Positions 1 through 8,865 of a stretch of 64,000 nt of DNA are shown here, piece after piece (position 1 is the first letter of the stretch; every line of letters begins with the position of its first letter). The notes under the pieces were generated by a model. That model was given only the letters and a program-made list of their open reading frames with translations, was not told the DNA's origin and did no database searches. The position numbers and the translations under genes were made by a program. The DNA is from Streptomyces mayonensis (lineage in GTDB: Bacteria; Actinomycetota; Actinomycetes; Streptomycetales; Streptomycetaceae): positions 28,821 to 92,820 of the forward strand of contig NZ_JACBYP010000020.1 of the NCBI RefSeq assembly GCF_018982965.1, written 5' to 3'.

Positions 1-258
1 CCGGACGGCATCGCCCGCGCCGACGGCGACCGCGTGTGGGTCTCCGACCCCACCGCGGGCGGGGCGTCCCGCGTCGTACGGGGCGGTGCGGTCGACGCAC
101 GCGTACGCACCTCGCAGCCGTGCTTCGCCGTCGGGGTACTGCCCACCCGGCCCGCCACCGTCGTCTGCTGCACGGCCGCCACGTCCAACCCGACCACGGC
201 CGCCGCACGCCGCACCGGCCGCATCGAGACCGCCCACGTACCGGAGGCCGCCGGATGA
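1..258 (+). CDS. SMP-30/gluconolactonase-family protein, C-terminal part only
   Basis: This is the last 85 codons of a gene whose start lies left of the window. The reading frame from base 1 begins with a PDGIA motif followed by RVWVSDP, which is the last-blade pattern of SMP-30/gluconolactonase/LRE six-bladed propellers (calcium-dependent lactonases and esterases). The frame continues through CFAVGVL and TVVCCTA, also typical of the family C-terminus. The stop TGA at 256-258 overlaps the next start as ATGA, so translation of the two genes is probably coupled. The substrate cannot be deduced from this fragment; a sugar-acid or other lactone is only a family-level guess. Confidence 0.7.
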   Translation, partial: PDGIARADGDRVWVSDPTAGGASRVVRGGAVDARVRTSQPCFAVGVLPTRPATVVCCTAATSNPTTAAARRTGRIETAHVPEAAG

Positions 259-1184
259 ACCACTACGGCACCGACCCGCTGCCGGGGCTCCCCGCGCGCG
301 TCACCGTCTGCGAGGTCGGCCCGCGCGACGGGCTGCAGAACGAGTCGGAACTCGTACCGACGGACGTCAAGGCCGAGTTCGTGGAGCGCCTCGTCGACGC
401 CGGCCACCGTGTCGTCGAGACCACCAGCCTCGTCCACCCGCGCTGGGTGCCCCAGCTCGCCGACGCCGAGGACCTGCTGCACCGCGTCGCGCGGAGGCCG
501 GGCGTGCGCTACCCGGTGCTGGTCCCCAACCGGCGCGGTCTGGACCGGGCCCTGGACCTCGGAGTGGAGGACATCGCGGTCTTCGGCTCGGCCACCGAGA
601 GCTTCGCCACGGCCAACCTCAACCGCACCGTCGCCGAGTCCCTGGAGATGTTCGCCCCGGTCGTCGCCCGTGCGCGCGGCGCCGGGATGCGCGTCCGGGG
701 CTACCTGTCCATGTGCTGGGGCGACCCCTGGGAGGGCGCGGTGCCCCCGGCCCAGGTCGTCTCGGTGGCCACCCGCATGCTCCGGCTGGGCTGCACCGAG
801 CTGAGCCTCGGCGACACCATCGGCGTCGCCACCCCCGGGCGCGTCGCGGCCCTGCTGGACGCGCTCGCCGCCGCCGGCGTGACGGCCGACCGCATCGCCG
901 TGCACTTCCACGACACCTACGGGCAGGCCCTCTCCAACACCCTGGTCGCCCTCCGGCACGGTGTCACGACCGTCGACGCCTCCGCCGGCGGTCTCGGCGG
1001 CTGCCCCTACGCCAAGTCCGCCACCGGCAACCTGGCCACCGAGGACCTGCTGTGGCAGCTGGCGGGGCTCGGCATCCACACCGGCGTCGACCTCGGCAGG
1101 CTCGCCGAGACCAGCGCGTGGCTCGCCACCCGCCTCGGCCGGCCCAGCCCCGCCCGCACGGTCCGCGCCCTCACCGGAACCTGA
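255..1184 (+). CDS. mvaB: Hydroxymethylglutaryl-CoA lyase
   Basis: A 309-residue TIM-barrel aldolase of the DRE-TIM/HMGL family. Expected activity is cleavage of HMG-CoA to acetoacetate and acetyl-CoA, the last step of leucine degradation, in the cytoplasm. The N-terminal CEVGPRDGLQNE motif (about residues 19-30) carries the catalytic Arg/Asp, HFHDTYG (His217, His219) supplies metal ligands, and GGLGGCPYA near residue 250 carries the mobile-loop catalytic Cys. Length matches the family. The start is fixed by the ATGA overlap with the preceding gene. A perfect hairpin follows 13 bases after the stop. The neighbouring SMP-30 gene is not a usual leucine-pathway partner, so a related HMGL-like lyase acting on another acyl-CoA remains possible. 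Confidence 0.85.
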   Translation: MNHYGTDPLPGLPARVTVCEVGPRDGLQNESELVPTDVKAEFVERLVDAGHRVVETTSLVHPRWVPQLADAEDLLHRVARRPGVRYPVLVPNRRGLDRALDLGVEDIAVFGSATESFATANLNRTVAESLEMFAPVVARARGAGMRVRGYLSMCWGDPWEGAVPPAQVVSVATRMLRLGCTELSLGDTIGVATPGRVAALLDALAAAGVTADRIAVHFHDTYGQALSNTLVALRHGVTTVDASAGGLGGCPYAKSATGNLATEDLLWQLAGLGIHTGVDLGRLAETSAWLATRLGRPSPARTVRALTGT

Positions 1185-1197
1185 GCCCGCACGTCCC

Positions 1198-1231
1198 GTG
1201 CTCGTGCCGGTGCCGGTACCGGCACGAGCAC
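1198..1231 (+). terminator. Hairpin terminator after HMG-CoA lyase
   Basis: Perfect 14-bp inverted repeat (arms 1198-1211 and 1218-1231, six-base loop), beginning 13 bases after the stop codon. There is no U-tract, as is usual for Streptomyces terminators. Confidence 0.7.
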
Positions 1232-1260
1232 CGGCGGAACGCTCCACCCGCGCCGCGCAC

Positions 1261-1320
1261 CGGAGAGCGCGCCGGTGCACCGGAGAGCACGCCGACGAAC
1301 CGGAGAGCGTGGCGGCACAC
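1261..1320. repeat. 20-bp tandem repeat, three copies
   Basis: Three head-to-tail 20-bp units, each beginning CGGAGAGC, lie between the HMG-CoA lyase terminator and the end of the convergent LysR gene. The second and third copies have diverged at several positions. No gene is visible here; function unknown. Confidence 0.8.
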
Positions 1321-1330
1321 CCCACCGCCG

Positions 1331-2248
1331 TCACCCGGCCCTCGGACGTTCCGCGCGGCTCCCCGGCTTCCTGCCGCCGTCGTTGGCCGTCAGCCAGTCC
1401 GACAGTTCACGCATGACGGCGTCGATCTCGGCGTGCGCGTAGTGGTCGGGGTCCCACCCGGCGTACAGGGAGATGGACAGCGGACGCCCCAGGACGGTCA
1501 GCACACGGCTGCGCAGGTCGAACTGCGGATGGTCGACGACGACACAGACGCCGTGGCCCGCGGCGGCCAGAGCCTGGGCCATCGCCTCCGACTGCGGTTC
1601 GAAAGCGGGCCGCAGCGGGGTGCCCTGCTCGTACAGGGCGGTGTCGAGTGTGCGGCGCACGGCGCTGGAGCGGCCGCTGACGATGAGGGGGTGGCCGAGC
1701 AGGTCCGCCAGCTCCAGGTCGCCGCCCTCCGCGGCCAGGGCATGGCCCTCGGGCATCTGGACGCTGATCCTGCGACCGCCGCCCAGACGCCGCGCGGCCA
1801 TCCCGCCGGGCGGCGGACTGGTGGAGATGCCGATGTCGACCTCTCCCGCCGTCAACCGGTCGTAGACCTGGTCGGGCTCGCACCCGCGCGCGTCGGAGAA
1901 GGGGCCGCCGAGCTCCGCGACGAACGGCGCCATGACGTGGGTGATCGTGGAGGCGGGGCAGGCCACCCGGAACTGCAGCGCGCTCCGTCCCGAGACGGCC
2001 CTGAGCAGTTCCGTGCCGCGGGCCGCGCGCAGGGTGAGGTCGCGGGCGACGGGCACGAAACGGCGTCCGGCCGCCGTGAGTTCCACCCCCGCCGCGCTCC
2101 GCCTGAGCAGCTCCGCGCCCAGCTCCCGCTCCAGGGAGCGCAACTGCCGGGAGACGGAGGGCTGGGCCACGTGCACGCGCGCGGCGGCGGCCGTCATCGA
2201 GCCGGTGTCGACCACGGCCAGGAAGTACCGCAGCACCCGCAGTTCCAT
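1331..2248 (-). CDS. LysR-family transcriptional regulator
   Basis: A 305-residue LysR-type regulator. The N-terminal winged helix-turn-helix (residues 1-60: MELRVLRYFLAVVD, then AAAARVHVAQPSVSRQLRSL) binds DNA and residues ~90-290 form the periplasmic-binding-protein-like effector domain. It is divergent from the MHS transporter gene at 2581; LysR proteins usually control the divergent gene and themselves, so the transporter/amidohydrolase pair is the probable target. The intervening region carries five 21-bp direct repeats that could be part of the control region. The effector cannot be read from the sequence. Start ATG at 2248 gives the normal family N-terminus. Confidence 0.88.
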   Translation of the reverse strand: MELRVLRYFLAVVDTGSMTAAAARVHVAQPSVSRQLRSLERELGAELLRRSAAGVELTAAGRRFVPVARDLTLRAARGTELLRAVSGRSALQFRVACPASTITHVMAPFVAELGGPFSDARGCEPDQVYDRLTAGEVDIGISTSPPPGGMAARRLGGGRRISVQMPEGHALAAEGGDLELADLLGHPLIVSGRSSAVRRTLDTALYEQGTPLRPAFEPQSEAMAQALAAAGHGVCVVVDHPQFDLRSRVLTVLGRPLSISLYAGWDPDHYAHAEIDAVMRELSDWLTANDGGRKPGSRAERPRAG

Positions 2249-2280
2249 CGCCCCTCCGTCATCCCTCGTGCGGACCCGCC

Positions 2281-2385
2281 GTGCCCGGTCGCGTATCCGC
2301 CGTGCCCGGTCGCGTATCCGCCGTGCCCGGTCGCGTATCCGCCGTGCCCGGTCGCGGACCCGCCGTGCCCGGTCGCGGATCCGTC
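2281..2385. repeat. Five 21-bp tandem repeats in the LysR/MHS intergenic region
   Basis: Five consecutive 21-bp units starting GTGCCCGGTCGCG. Units 1-3 are identical; units 4 and 5 differ in the last third. They begin 32 bases upstream of the LysR start and end about 195 bases before the MHS start. The rest of the 332-bp gap (2386-2580) contains no convincing gene. Because 21 bp is two helical turns, the copies present the same DNA face, which would suit a regulator; slippage expansion is the simpler explanation. The repeat also reads in frame into the MHS gene as VPGRVSA units, but the MHS start with a Shine-Dalgarno is downstream. Confidence 0.9.
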
Positions 2386-2580
2386 ATGCCTCGCGCGTAT
2401 GGGAGTACAGCTCAGAAGGTACTGGACCGTATGGCCTCTCGGCTACGAGACTGTGGCCGACCGGACAACGCCGTTCGAACGGGCACCCGCAGTGCCGCGG
2501 TCAGCGCAGGGTCCCTCGACTCCCTCGCGTCGCGCACAGGTCGAATCCACCGGTACCGCCGCTCATCCCCGGAGTTCACC

Positions 2581-3918
2581 ATGCCCCAGACCGACACCTC
2601 CGCCGGCCCCAACGCCAGACGCGCCACCACGGCGTCGTTCGTCGGAACCGCCGTCGAGTGGTACGACTTCTACATCTACGGCACCGCCACCGCCCTCGTG
2701 TTCGGCAAGCTCTTCTTCCCGAGTGCCGACGCCGCCACCGGCACCCTCGCGGCCTTCGCCACCTTCTGGGTCGGCTTCCTCGCCCGTCCGCTCGGCGGCC
2801 TGATCTTCGGTCACCTGGGGGACCGGGTGGGACGCAAGAACGTACTGGTGACCACGCTGCTGCTGATGGGCACCGCCACCACCCTCATCGGCCTGCTGCC
2901 CACCCACGCGAGCATCGGCGTCGCCGCACCGATCCTGCTGGTGCTGCTGCGGGCCGTCCAGGGCATCGCGGTCGGCGGCGAATGGGGCGGCGCCGTCCTG
3001 ATGGCCACCGAGAACGCCGAGCACAAGCGCCGCGGCGTCGCGGGCATGTGGGTGCAGCAGGGGTCACCGGCCGGATCGATCCTGGCCACCCTCGTCTTCA
3101 TCGCCGTGGGCCGGCTGCCCGACGACGCCTTCATGTCGTGGGGCTGGCGCGTGCCCTTCCTGCTCTCCGCCCTCCTGGTCGCCATCGGTCTGGTCATCCG
3201 GCTGAAGGTGCCCGAGTCCGCCGACTTCCAGGCCGCGAAGCGGCAGGAGGCCACCACCCCGAAGATCCCCGTGGTCGAACTGCTGCGCACCTCCTGGCCC
3301 CTGGTCCTGCTCGGTGTCGGCGCCAGCGCCATGGGCATCTCCTCCGCCTACTTCACCAACACCTTCGTCCTGTCCTGGGCCACCAGCGACCTGGGCGTGC
3401 ACCGGCAGACCATGCTCGACATCCTGCTCGTCCTCGCCGTCCTGCAGTTCCTGTGGCAGCCCCTCGCGGCGCTGCTGGCCCAGCGCGTGGGCGCCGTCCG
3501 GCTGATGGCGGGCGCCCTGATCGCCAACATCCTCGTCGCGGTGCCGATGTTCCTGCTGATCGCCACCCGCGACAGCACACTGATCGGAGTCGGACTCGCC
3601 CTGGGCGTGCTGACCGGGTGCAGCTACTACGCGCTGCTGGCCGGCTTCCTGTCGCAGGCCTTTCCCGTCCGCGTCCGCTACACCGGAGTGTCCCTGGCCT
3701 ACCAGCTGTGCAGCACCGTCATCGGCGGCTCCACCCCGCTGATCGCCCAGTGGCTGCTCAACCGGGGCGGCGGGCACTGGCCGGTGGTCGGCTACTACAT
3801 CACCCTCCTGCTGCTGACCACGGTCTGCGTACTGGGCCTGGCCCGGTACCGCGCCGGCCACCGCGACCCGGAGGGCACGGGTGCGCGGGAGACCGAAGGC
3901 CTGCCCACCGTCGCCTGA
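2581..3918 (+). CDS. MHS-family MFS transporter (metabolite:H+ symporter)
   Basis: A 445-residue, 12-helix major-facilitator protein of the metabolite:H+ symporter family (relatives: ShiA, ProP, KgtP). The N-terminal RRATTASFVGTAVEWYDFYIYG is the MHS hallmark, and GHLGDRVGRK after helix 2 is the MFS loop 2-3 signature. It should import an organic acid, betaine or similar small solute across the cytoplasmic membrane. The start at 2581 is chosen over upstream in-frame GTGs because GGAG at 2571-2574 is well spaced and the conserved N-terminus begins here. It is followed after 54 bases by an amidohydrolase, suggesting uptake plus hydrolysis of an amide-type compound. Substrate not determinable. 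Confidence 0.88.
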   Translation: MPQTDTSAGPNARRATTASFVGTAVEWYDFYIYGTATALVFGKLFFPSADAATGTLAAFATFWVGFLARPLGGLIFGHLGDRVGRKNVLVTTLLLMGTATTLIGLLPTHASIGVAAPILLVLLRAVQGIAVGGEWGGAVLMATENAEHKRRGVAGMWVQQGSPAGSILATLVFIAVGRLPDDAFMSWGWRVPFLLSALLVAIGLVIRLKVPESADFQAAKRQEATTPKIPVVELLRTSWPLVLLGVGASAMGISSAYFTNTFVLSWATSDLGVHRQTMLDILLVLAVLQFLWQPLAALLAQRVGAVRLMAGALIANILVAVPMFLLIATRDSTLIGVGLALGVLTGCSYYALLAGFLSQAFPVRVRYTGVSLAYQLCSTVIGGSTPLIAQWLLNRGGGHWPVVGYYITLLLLTTVCVLGLARYRAGHRDPEGTGARETEGLPTVA

Positions 3919-3972
3919 CCGCGACCTCGCCACCCGTCGCCACCCGTCGTACCCCTCTTCACTAGGACCCTC

Positions 3973-5619
3973 ATGCACCTGGACGCGTTGTTCACCAACG
4001 GCCGCTTCACCACGCTCGACGCGGACCGCCCCACCGCCCGCACCGTCGGAGTCCTCGGGGGCCGCGTCGCCGGCCTCGACGACGACGTCGCCGGATGCAC
4101 CGCCGACCGTGTCCACGACCTGCACGGGGCTCCCGCCGTTCCCGGCTTCAACGACGCCCACCAGCACCTGAGCATGCGCGGCCGCCGGCTCCTCCAGCTC
4201 GACCTGCACGCCCGGGCCGTCCCGACCCTCGACGCCCTCTACACGGCGGTACGCGAACGGGCCGCCCGCCTCGGCCCCGACGAGTGGCTCTTCGGCGCGG
4301 GCTACGACCAGAACAAGATCGGCGCCCACCCGACGGCGGAGGCCCTGGACGAGGCGGCGAAGGGCCGCCCGGTGTGGCTGGAGCACGTGTCCTGCCACAT
4401 GGGCGTGGCCAGCACGGCGGCCTTCGCCCGCGCCGGCTTCACCGCCCGCACCGGCGTCCCCGACGTCGACGGCGGGCACGTGGAGCGCGACGCCGACGGC
4501 CGGGCGGCCGGCCTGCTCCAGGAGACGGCCCAGCACCTGGTCACCCGGGCGTTCCGCCCCACCCCGGTGGACTCGATCGTGGCTGCCATCGCGGCCGGCA
4601 ACGACAAGGGGGTGACGGAGGGCATCACCAGCGTCACCGAACCGGGCATCGCCGCGGCCGACCACGTCGGGCACGGTCCGGCCGATCTGCACGCCTTCCA
4701 CCGCGCCGTGGAGGAAGGCGCGCTGACCATCAGGACCACGGTCATGCCCTACATGACCGTCCTGCACGACGCGGGACCCGTCGGCGGCGGCGACACCTGG
4801 TTCGGACTCGACACGGGGCTGCGCAGCGGATTCGGCGACGACCGCCTGAAGATCGGCGCCACCAAGATCGCCACGGACGGCTCGCTGATCGGCCGCTCCG
4901 CGCACATGTGCTGCGGCTACCACGACGAGCCCGGCAACTCCGGCTTCCTGCTGTTCGACGAGGACCGCCTGCACTCCATGATCACCGAGGCGCACCGGTG
5001 CGGCTGGCAGGTCGCCGCCCATGCGATCGGCGACGCGGCCATCGACGTCGTCCTGGACGCCTTCGAAGCCGCCCAGGCCGCGCATCCGCGCCCGGACGCG
5101 CGCCACCGCATCGAGCACTTCGCCGTCGCCTCCGACGAACAGGTCCGCCGCCTGGTCGGCAGCGGTGTGGTCCCCGTACCGCAGGGACGTTTCGTCTCCG
5201 AGATCGGCGACGGCATGATCACCGCGTTGGGTCCCGAGCGCGCCGCCCGCTGCTACCGGATGCGCAGCCTCCTGGACGCCGGAGCCGTGCTTCCCGGCAG
5301 CAGCGACGCGCCGGTCGCGCACGGCAGCCCCCTGCTGGGCATCCACGACATGGTCAACCGGCGCACCGCCGCCGGCGCTCCCCTGGCACCGGCCGAGGCG
5401 GTCACCGCCCGACAGGCGCTGTACGCGTACACGGTGGGCTCCGCCTACGCCGAGCACGCCGAGGACCGCAAGGGACGGCTCGCCCGCGGCATGCTGGCGG
5501 ACTTCGCCGTCCTCTCGGACGACCTGCTGGCCGTCGACCCGCGGCGGATCGGCTCACTGTCCGTCGGGGCGACCGTCATCGGCGGCCGTGTGGTCCACGA
5601 CGACGGCGCGCTGCGCTGA
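3973..5619 (+). CDS. Amidohydrolase, YtcJ-like (amidohydrolase family 3)
   Basis: A 548-residue metal-dependent hydrolase of the amidohydrolase superfamily. A short N-terminal beta-sandwich segment leads into PGFNDAHQHL (HxH metal ligands, about residues 57-66). HAIGDAAIDVVLDAF and RHRIEHFAV supply further metal-binding histidines, and LPGSSDAPV carries the final catalytic Asp. This is the YtcJ/LAF3 pattern, a group with many unassigned N-acyl or amide hydrolases. AGGA at 3964-3967 precedes the ATG at 3973. It is likely co-transcribed with the MHS transporter upstream, which may bring in its substrate, and both are probably controlled by the divergent LysR regulator. The actual substrate is unknown. 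Confidence 0.85.
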   Translation: MHLDALFTNGRFTTLDADRPTARTVGVLGGRVAGLDDDVAGCTADRVHDLHGAPAVPGFNDAHQHLSMRGRRLLQLDLHARAVPTLDALYTAVRERAARLGPDEWLFGAGYDQNKIGAHPTAEALDEAAKGRPVWLEHVSCHMGVASTAAFARAGFTARTGVPDVDGGHVERDADGRAAGLLQETAQHLVTRAFRPTPVDSIVAAIAAGNDKGVTEGITSVTEPGIAAADHVGHGPADLHAFHRAVEEGALTIRTTVMPYMTVLHDAGPVGGGDTWFGLDTGLRSGFGDDRLKIGATKIATDGSLIGRSAHMCCGYHDEPGNSGFLLFDEDRLHSMITEAHRCGWQVAAHAIGDAAIDVVLDAFEAAQAAHPRPDARHRIEHFAVASDEQVRRLVGSGVVPVPQGRFVSEIGDGMITALGPERAARCYRMRSLLDAGAVLPGSSDAPVAHGSPLLGIHDMVNRRTAAGAPLAPAEAVTARQALYAYTVGSAYAEHAEDRKGRLARGMLADFAVLSDDLLAVDPRRIGSLSVGATVIGGRVVHDDGALR

Positions 5620-5633
5620 CCGGACCGTTCGCC

Positions 5634-5669
5634 GGCCTGCCGTCGGGCCCACGGCGCCGGCGGCAGGCC
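5634..5669. terminator. Hairpin between convergent amidohydrolase and kinase genes
   Basis: Perfect 9-bp inverted repeat (arms 5634-5642 and 5661-5669, 18-base loop) in the 51-bp gap between two convergent genes; likely a shared terminator. Confidence 0.55.
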
Positions 5670-5670
5670 C

Positions 5671-7950
5671 TCAGGCCCGTATCGCGTAGACCTTGCCGGT
5701 GTAGCTGGAGAGGTAGACGGTGCCACCGTGGACCAGCGGTGTCGCGTGGACGGCCGTTTTGGTGGCGTACTGCCACACCGTGCCGCCGGTGTCGGCACGC
5801 AGCGCGTACAGGACGCCGTCACCGACGACGTAGACGGTGCCGTCCGCCGCGACGGCACGGGTGAGGTAGTCGTCGGCGAGGCGGCGTTCCCAGACCACCT
5901 CGCCGGTCTTCGCGTGCAGCGCGCGCAGCGTGTGCTGCTTCGGGGCCATCAGGTTGCTGACCAGGACGGTCTTGCCGGTCGTCGCCGGAGGTACGAAGAC
6001 GGCGTCCTTCTCGCGGAACTCCCACAGCTTCTTCCCGGTGGCCGCGGACACGGCGTACACGGCGCCCTCGGTCAGACTGGGGCCGATGCCGCTGACGTAG
6101 ACCGTGCCGTTGCCGACCGTCGGGGCGTACAGGGAGCGGCCGCCGGTGTCGAACCGCCAGCGCACGGCGCCGGTACCGGGGCGCAGGGCGCGGAGCACGC
6201 CCCCGAGGCCGGTGTACAGAGTGCCGTTCACCACGGTCACCGGCGTCTGGTCCTGGTCGCGTTCCTGGCTCCATCTCTCGGTGCCGGTCTTCGCGGAGGC
6301 CGCGTACAGCCAGGTGTGCGGCCGGTACCCCCTGCCCTCGGCGTCGACGCTGACGGTGTAGAGCGCCTCGCCGCGCACGGTCGGGTGGGCCTGGTCGCCG
6401 GCCGTGGACTGCACCCACAGCTTCTCGCCGGTTGCGGCGCGCAGTGCGTGGACGGTCCCGTCGACGCCGAGGTAGAGGGTCTTGCCCGCCGCGACGACCG
6501 CGGGATTGAGCCACTCCCACTTGTTGCCGGGAGCGTAGGTCCACTTCTTGGTGCCGTTGGCCGTGGACAGCGCGTACAGGGCGGTGCGTCCGGCCACGTG
6601 GAGCAGGCCCTGGACGACGGTGAGGTTCGCCGTCCCGTCGTCGGCCGTCTCGTCGTCCGCGTCGGCGACGGCGTACGACTTCCAGCGGAGGGTGCCGGGC
6701 CGTGGCGAGGACGGGCCGCCACCGGCAGCGGGTCCGTCGCCGGTGTCGGCCCGGCCCAGGCCGGAGAGCCAGCCTCCGGCACCCAGCCCCGCCACGGCGG
6801 CGGCACCGGCGAGTCCGAACAGGGCGCGCCGTCGCGGGAGTCCGGTGGCCCGGCCCGAGGGCGGAGCGACCTGTGTCGTGCCCGCGGCGCCCGGCCCGGC
6901 TGGAGCGGCGACGCCTGCCGTGGTCGGCTGCTGCGGCAGAACCCGGCCTGCCGGGACTGCAGTCCCCGCCGGGCCTGCAGTCTCTGCCGGATTTGCCGTC
7001 GCCGCCGGGCCTGCCGTCCCCGCAATTCCTGCCGGACCGGGGAACGGCAGCGTGCCGCCGGCCTGCGGCAGCATCCGGGCGACCGGCGCCGGCAGCCAGT
7101 CGCCGTCAGGGGCGGAGGGCCTCGCGCCGACGCCTCCGGTGGCCCGGAAGAGCACGTCCGCCATGAGACGGTCCACGGCGGGGCGCCGCCCGGGGTCCTT
7201 CTCCAGACAGGACTCCACCAGGTCGCGCAGGGCCGCAGGGACGCCTTCGAGGGCGGGCGGCTCGTGCACCGTGCGGTAGGCGACGGCGTGCGACGCGCCG
7301 CTTCCGAACGGCCCGTTGCCGGTGGCCGCGTACACCAGTACGGCTCCCAGGGCGAAGACGTCCGTGGCGGGACCCGTCCCCGCGCCCGTGATCTGTTCCG
7401 GGGACATGTAGCCGGGGGTGCCGACGATCGTGCCCGTCTGCGTCAGGGCGGTGGCCTCGCTGACGGCCGAGATCCCGAAGTCGATGACCCGGGGCCCGTT
7501 CGATGCGAGGAGGATGTTCGACGGCTTCAGATCCCGGTGCACCACACCGGCCGCATGAATCTGCGTCAGCGCCTCGGCCAGGCCCGCTCCGAGCCGCAGC
7601 ACGTGGCTCACGGGCCACGGTCCGTGCGCCTCGACGGCCGCACCGAGCGCCGTGCCCTGCACGAACTCCGTGGCCAGCCACGGCGGGGCTCCGGCCGGGT
7701 CCGCGTCGACCACTCCGGCGGTGAAGGCGCCGTTCACGCGGCGTGCGGCGGTCACCTCCCGGGCGAACCGGCGCTGGAAGCCGGTCTCCTCGGCGAGATC
7801 CGGCCGGACGACCTTGACCGCGGCCGTTCGGCCCGTGGGCGACCGCCCGAGGTACACGCTGCCCATACCGCCCGAACCGAGCCTGGCCAGCAGCCGGTAC
7901 GGCCCGACCTGCTCCGGGTCGGTCGCCCGCAACGCCGAGAAGGCCTCCAC
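5671..7950 (-). CDS. Receptor-like Ser/Thr protein kinase with PQQ beta-propeller
   Basis: A 759-residue membrane kinase. Residues ~17-270 are a Hanks-type kinase domain with glycine loop GSGGMGSV (25-32), Lys46, HRDLKPSN (catalytic Asp140), DFG (Asp157) and a GTPGYMSPEQ activation segment. An Ala/Gly/Pro-rich linker (~300-370) precedes one membrane helix (about 373-397). The remainder carries repeated LYALxxxxGxxxW blades of a PQQ/BamB-type propeller, expected outside the membrane. This is a common actinobacterial design: an outside ligand or polymer sensor linked to a cytosolic kinase. GTG start at 7950 follows a purine-rich AGGGGGAAG. The convergent amidohydrolase and upstream hydrolase give no clear substrate clue. 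Confidence 0.92.
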   Translation of the reverse strand: MEAFSALRATDPEQVGPYRLLARLGSGGMGSVYLGRSPTGRTAAVKVVRPDLAEETGFQRRFAREVTAARRVNGAFTAGVVDADPAGAPPWLATEFVQGTALGAAVEAHGPWPVSHVLRLGAGLAEALTQIHAAGVVHRDLKPSNILLASNGPRVIDFGISAVSEATALTQTGTIVGTPGYMSPEQITGAGTGPATDVFALGAVLVYAATGNGPFGSGASHAVAYRTVHEPPALEGVPAALRDLVESCLEKDPGRRPAVDRLMADVLFRATGGVGARPSAPDGDWLPAPVARMLPQAGGTLPFPGPAGIAGTAGPAATANPAETAGPAGTAVPAGRVLPQQPTTAGVAAPAGPGAAGTTQVAPPSGRATGLPRRRALFGLAGAAAVAGLGAGGWLSGLGRADTGDGPAAGGGPSSPRPGTLRWKSYAVADADDETADDGTANLTVVQGLLHVAGRTALYALSTANGTKKWTYAPGNKWEWLNPAVVAAGKTLYLGVDGTVHALRAATGEKLWVQSTAGDQAHPTVRGEALYTVSVDAEGRGYRPHTWLYAASAKTGTERWSQERDQDQTPVTVVNGTLYTGLGGVLRALRPGTGAVRWRFDTGGRSLYAPTVGNGTVYVSGIGPSLTEGAVYAVSAATGKKLWEFREKDAVFVPPATTGKTVLVSNLMAPKQHTLRALHAKTGEVVWERRLADDYLTRAVAADGTVYVVGDGVLYALRADTGGTVWQYATKTAVHATPLVHGGTVYLSSYTGKVYAIRA

Positions 7951-8070
7951 CCGATTCTTCCCCCTCCAAGACCCCCGAACATCAACTCAGGTGCCAGCAT
8001 GCCATGTTGACGTGAACTCCCGGCGCGGTGAGCGACGCCTGCGCCCCTCCTGCCGTACCTGCTGCCGTGC

Positions 8071-8769
8071 TCAGAGCAGACTCGTGACGACGTCCGCGAC
8101 GGTCCGCGGCCGGGACAGGAACGGGTGGTGGCCGGCCTCCACCTCGACGACGTCGTCGGCGCGGCGGGCGAACTCGCGCTGCGCCGCCACCGGGGTGCCC
8201 CGGTCCTGGGTGCACACCACGTACGTCGTGGGCAGGCTGTGCCATGCGGCCGCACGTACGGGCTGTTGGGTGACCGCCAGCGTCTGCGGGACCAGGAGGG
8301 CCGCGGCCCGGCGGGCGATGTCCGGCGGACAGTCCTGGGCGAACGTCTCGGTGAACAGTTCCGGCCGTGCGGTGAACGTGCCGCCGTCGGGGTCGAAGTT
8401 CAGGTACGGCGGTGGCGTGTCGGCGCCGAACGTCGACAGCGACTCGCCGGGCTCGGGCAGGTAGCTCGACACGAGCACCAGGTGACGTACCGTCCCGGCG
8501 CCCGCCGCCGCCTCGGCGGCGACGATGCCCCCGTAGCTGTGCGCCACGACCACGACCGGCTCGTCCTTCTCGTCCAGGACGGCGCGCACCGCGGTGACGT
8601 CCTCGGGGAGCCCGGGGCCCCGCGGTCCGGCCGGCCGGTCGCCCTCACCGCAACTGGGCAGGGCCGGAGCGACACTGCCGATGCCGTGCTCCGCCAGGGC
8701 CGCGGCGGCCCGGTGCCACCACCACGACCCGTCACGCACGCACGCCCCGTGGACGAACACCACACGCAT
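8071..8769 (-). CDS. Alpha/beta hydrolase
   Basis: A 232-residue single-domain alpha/beta hydrolase without a signal peptide. FVHGACVRDGSWWW forms the oxyanion region, VVVVAHSYGGIVAAEAA holds the nucleophile serine (GHSxG-like AHSYG), and EAGHHPF carries the catalytic histidine. It resembles the EstA/salicylate-esterase-like hydrolases often controlled by a neighbouring TetR gene. ATG at 8769 is preferred over an in-frame ATG 12 bases upstream because GGAGG is positioned correctly for the internal one. It is divergent from a TetR regulator starting at 8866, which probably represses it. Substrate unknown. Confidence 0.85.
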   Translation of the reverse strand: MRVVFVHGACVRDGSWWWHRAAAALAEHGIGSVAPALPSCGEGDRPAGPRGPGLPEDVTAVRAVLDEKDEPVVVVAHSYGGIVAAEAAAGAGTVRHLVLVSSYLPEPGESLSTFGADTPPPYLNFDPDGGTFTARPELFTETFAQDCPPDIARRAAALLVPQTLAVTQQPVRAAAWHSLPTTYVVCTQDRGTPVAAQREFARRADDVVEVEAGHHPFLSRPRTVADVVTSLL

Positions 8770-8782
8770 CTCTTCCTCCATT

Positions 8783-8805
8783 GATCCGGCGATCCGGAGA
8801 TCCGG
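8783..8805. promoter_or_regulatory. Triple GATCCGG direct repeat in hydrolase/TetR divergent region
   Basis: Three copies of GATCCGG start at 8783, 8791 and 8799, an 8-bp period, in the 96-bp region between divergent hydrolase and TetR genes. It could belong to an operator, but it lacks the dyad symmetry expected of a TetR site, so the assignment is weak. Confidence 0.3.
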
Positions 8806-8865
8806 GGCTCCGGCCCCCTGTGGCCAACGGTAGACGTACCGAGAATTACGTGAAAAAGTGCGGCG

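Noticed and set aside
2281..2385. CRISPR-like array
   Set aside because: The 21-bp units are contiguous with no spacers and there are no cas genes; the same holds for the 15-, 24- and 27-bp arrays.
2281..2580. Upstream extension of the MHS transporter through the 21-bp repeats
   Set aside because: The frame is open, but the conserved MHS N-terminus and a good Shine-Dalgarno place the start at 2581.
3064..5457. A 797-codon minus-strand frame opposite the MHS transporter and amidohydrolase
   Set aside because: Antisense shadow of two well-supported genes; no recognisable domain.
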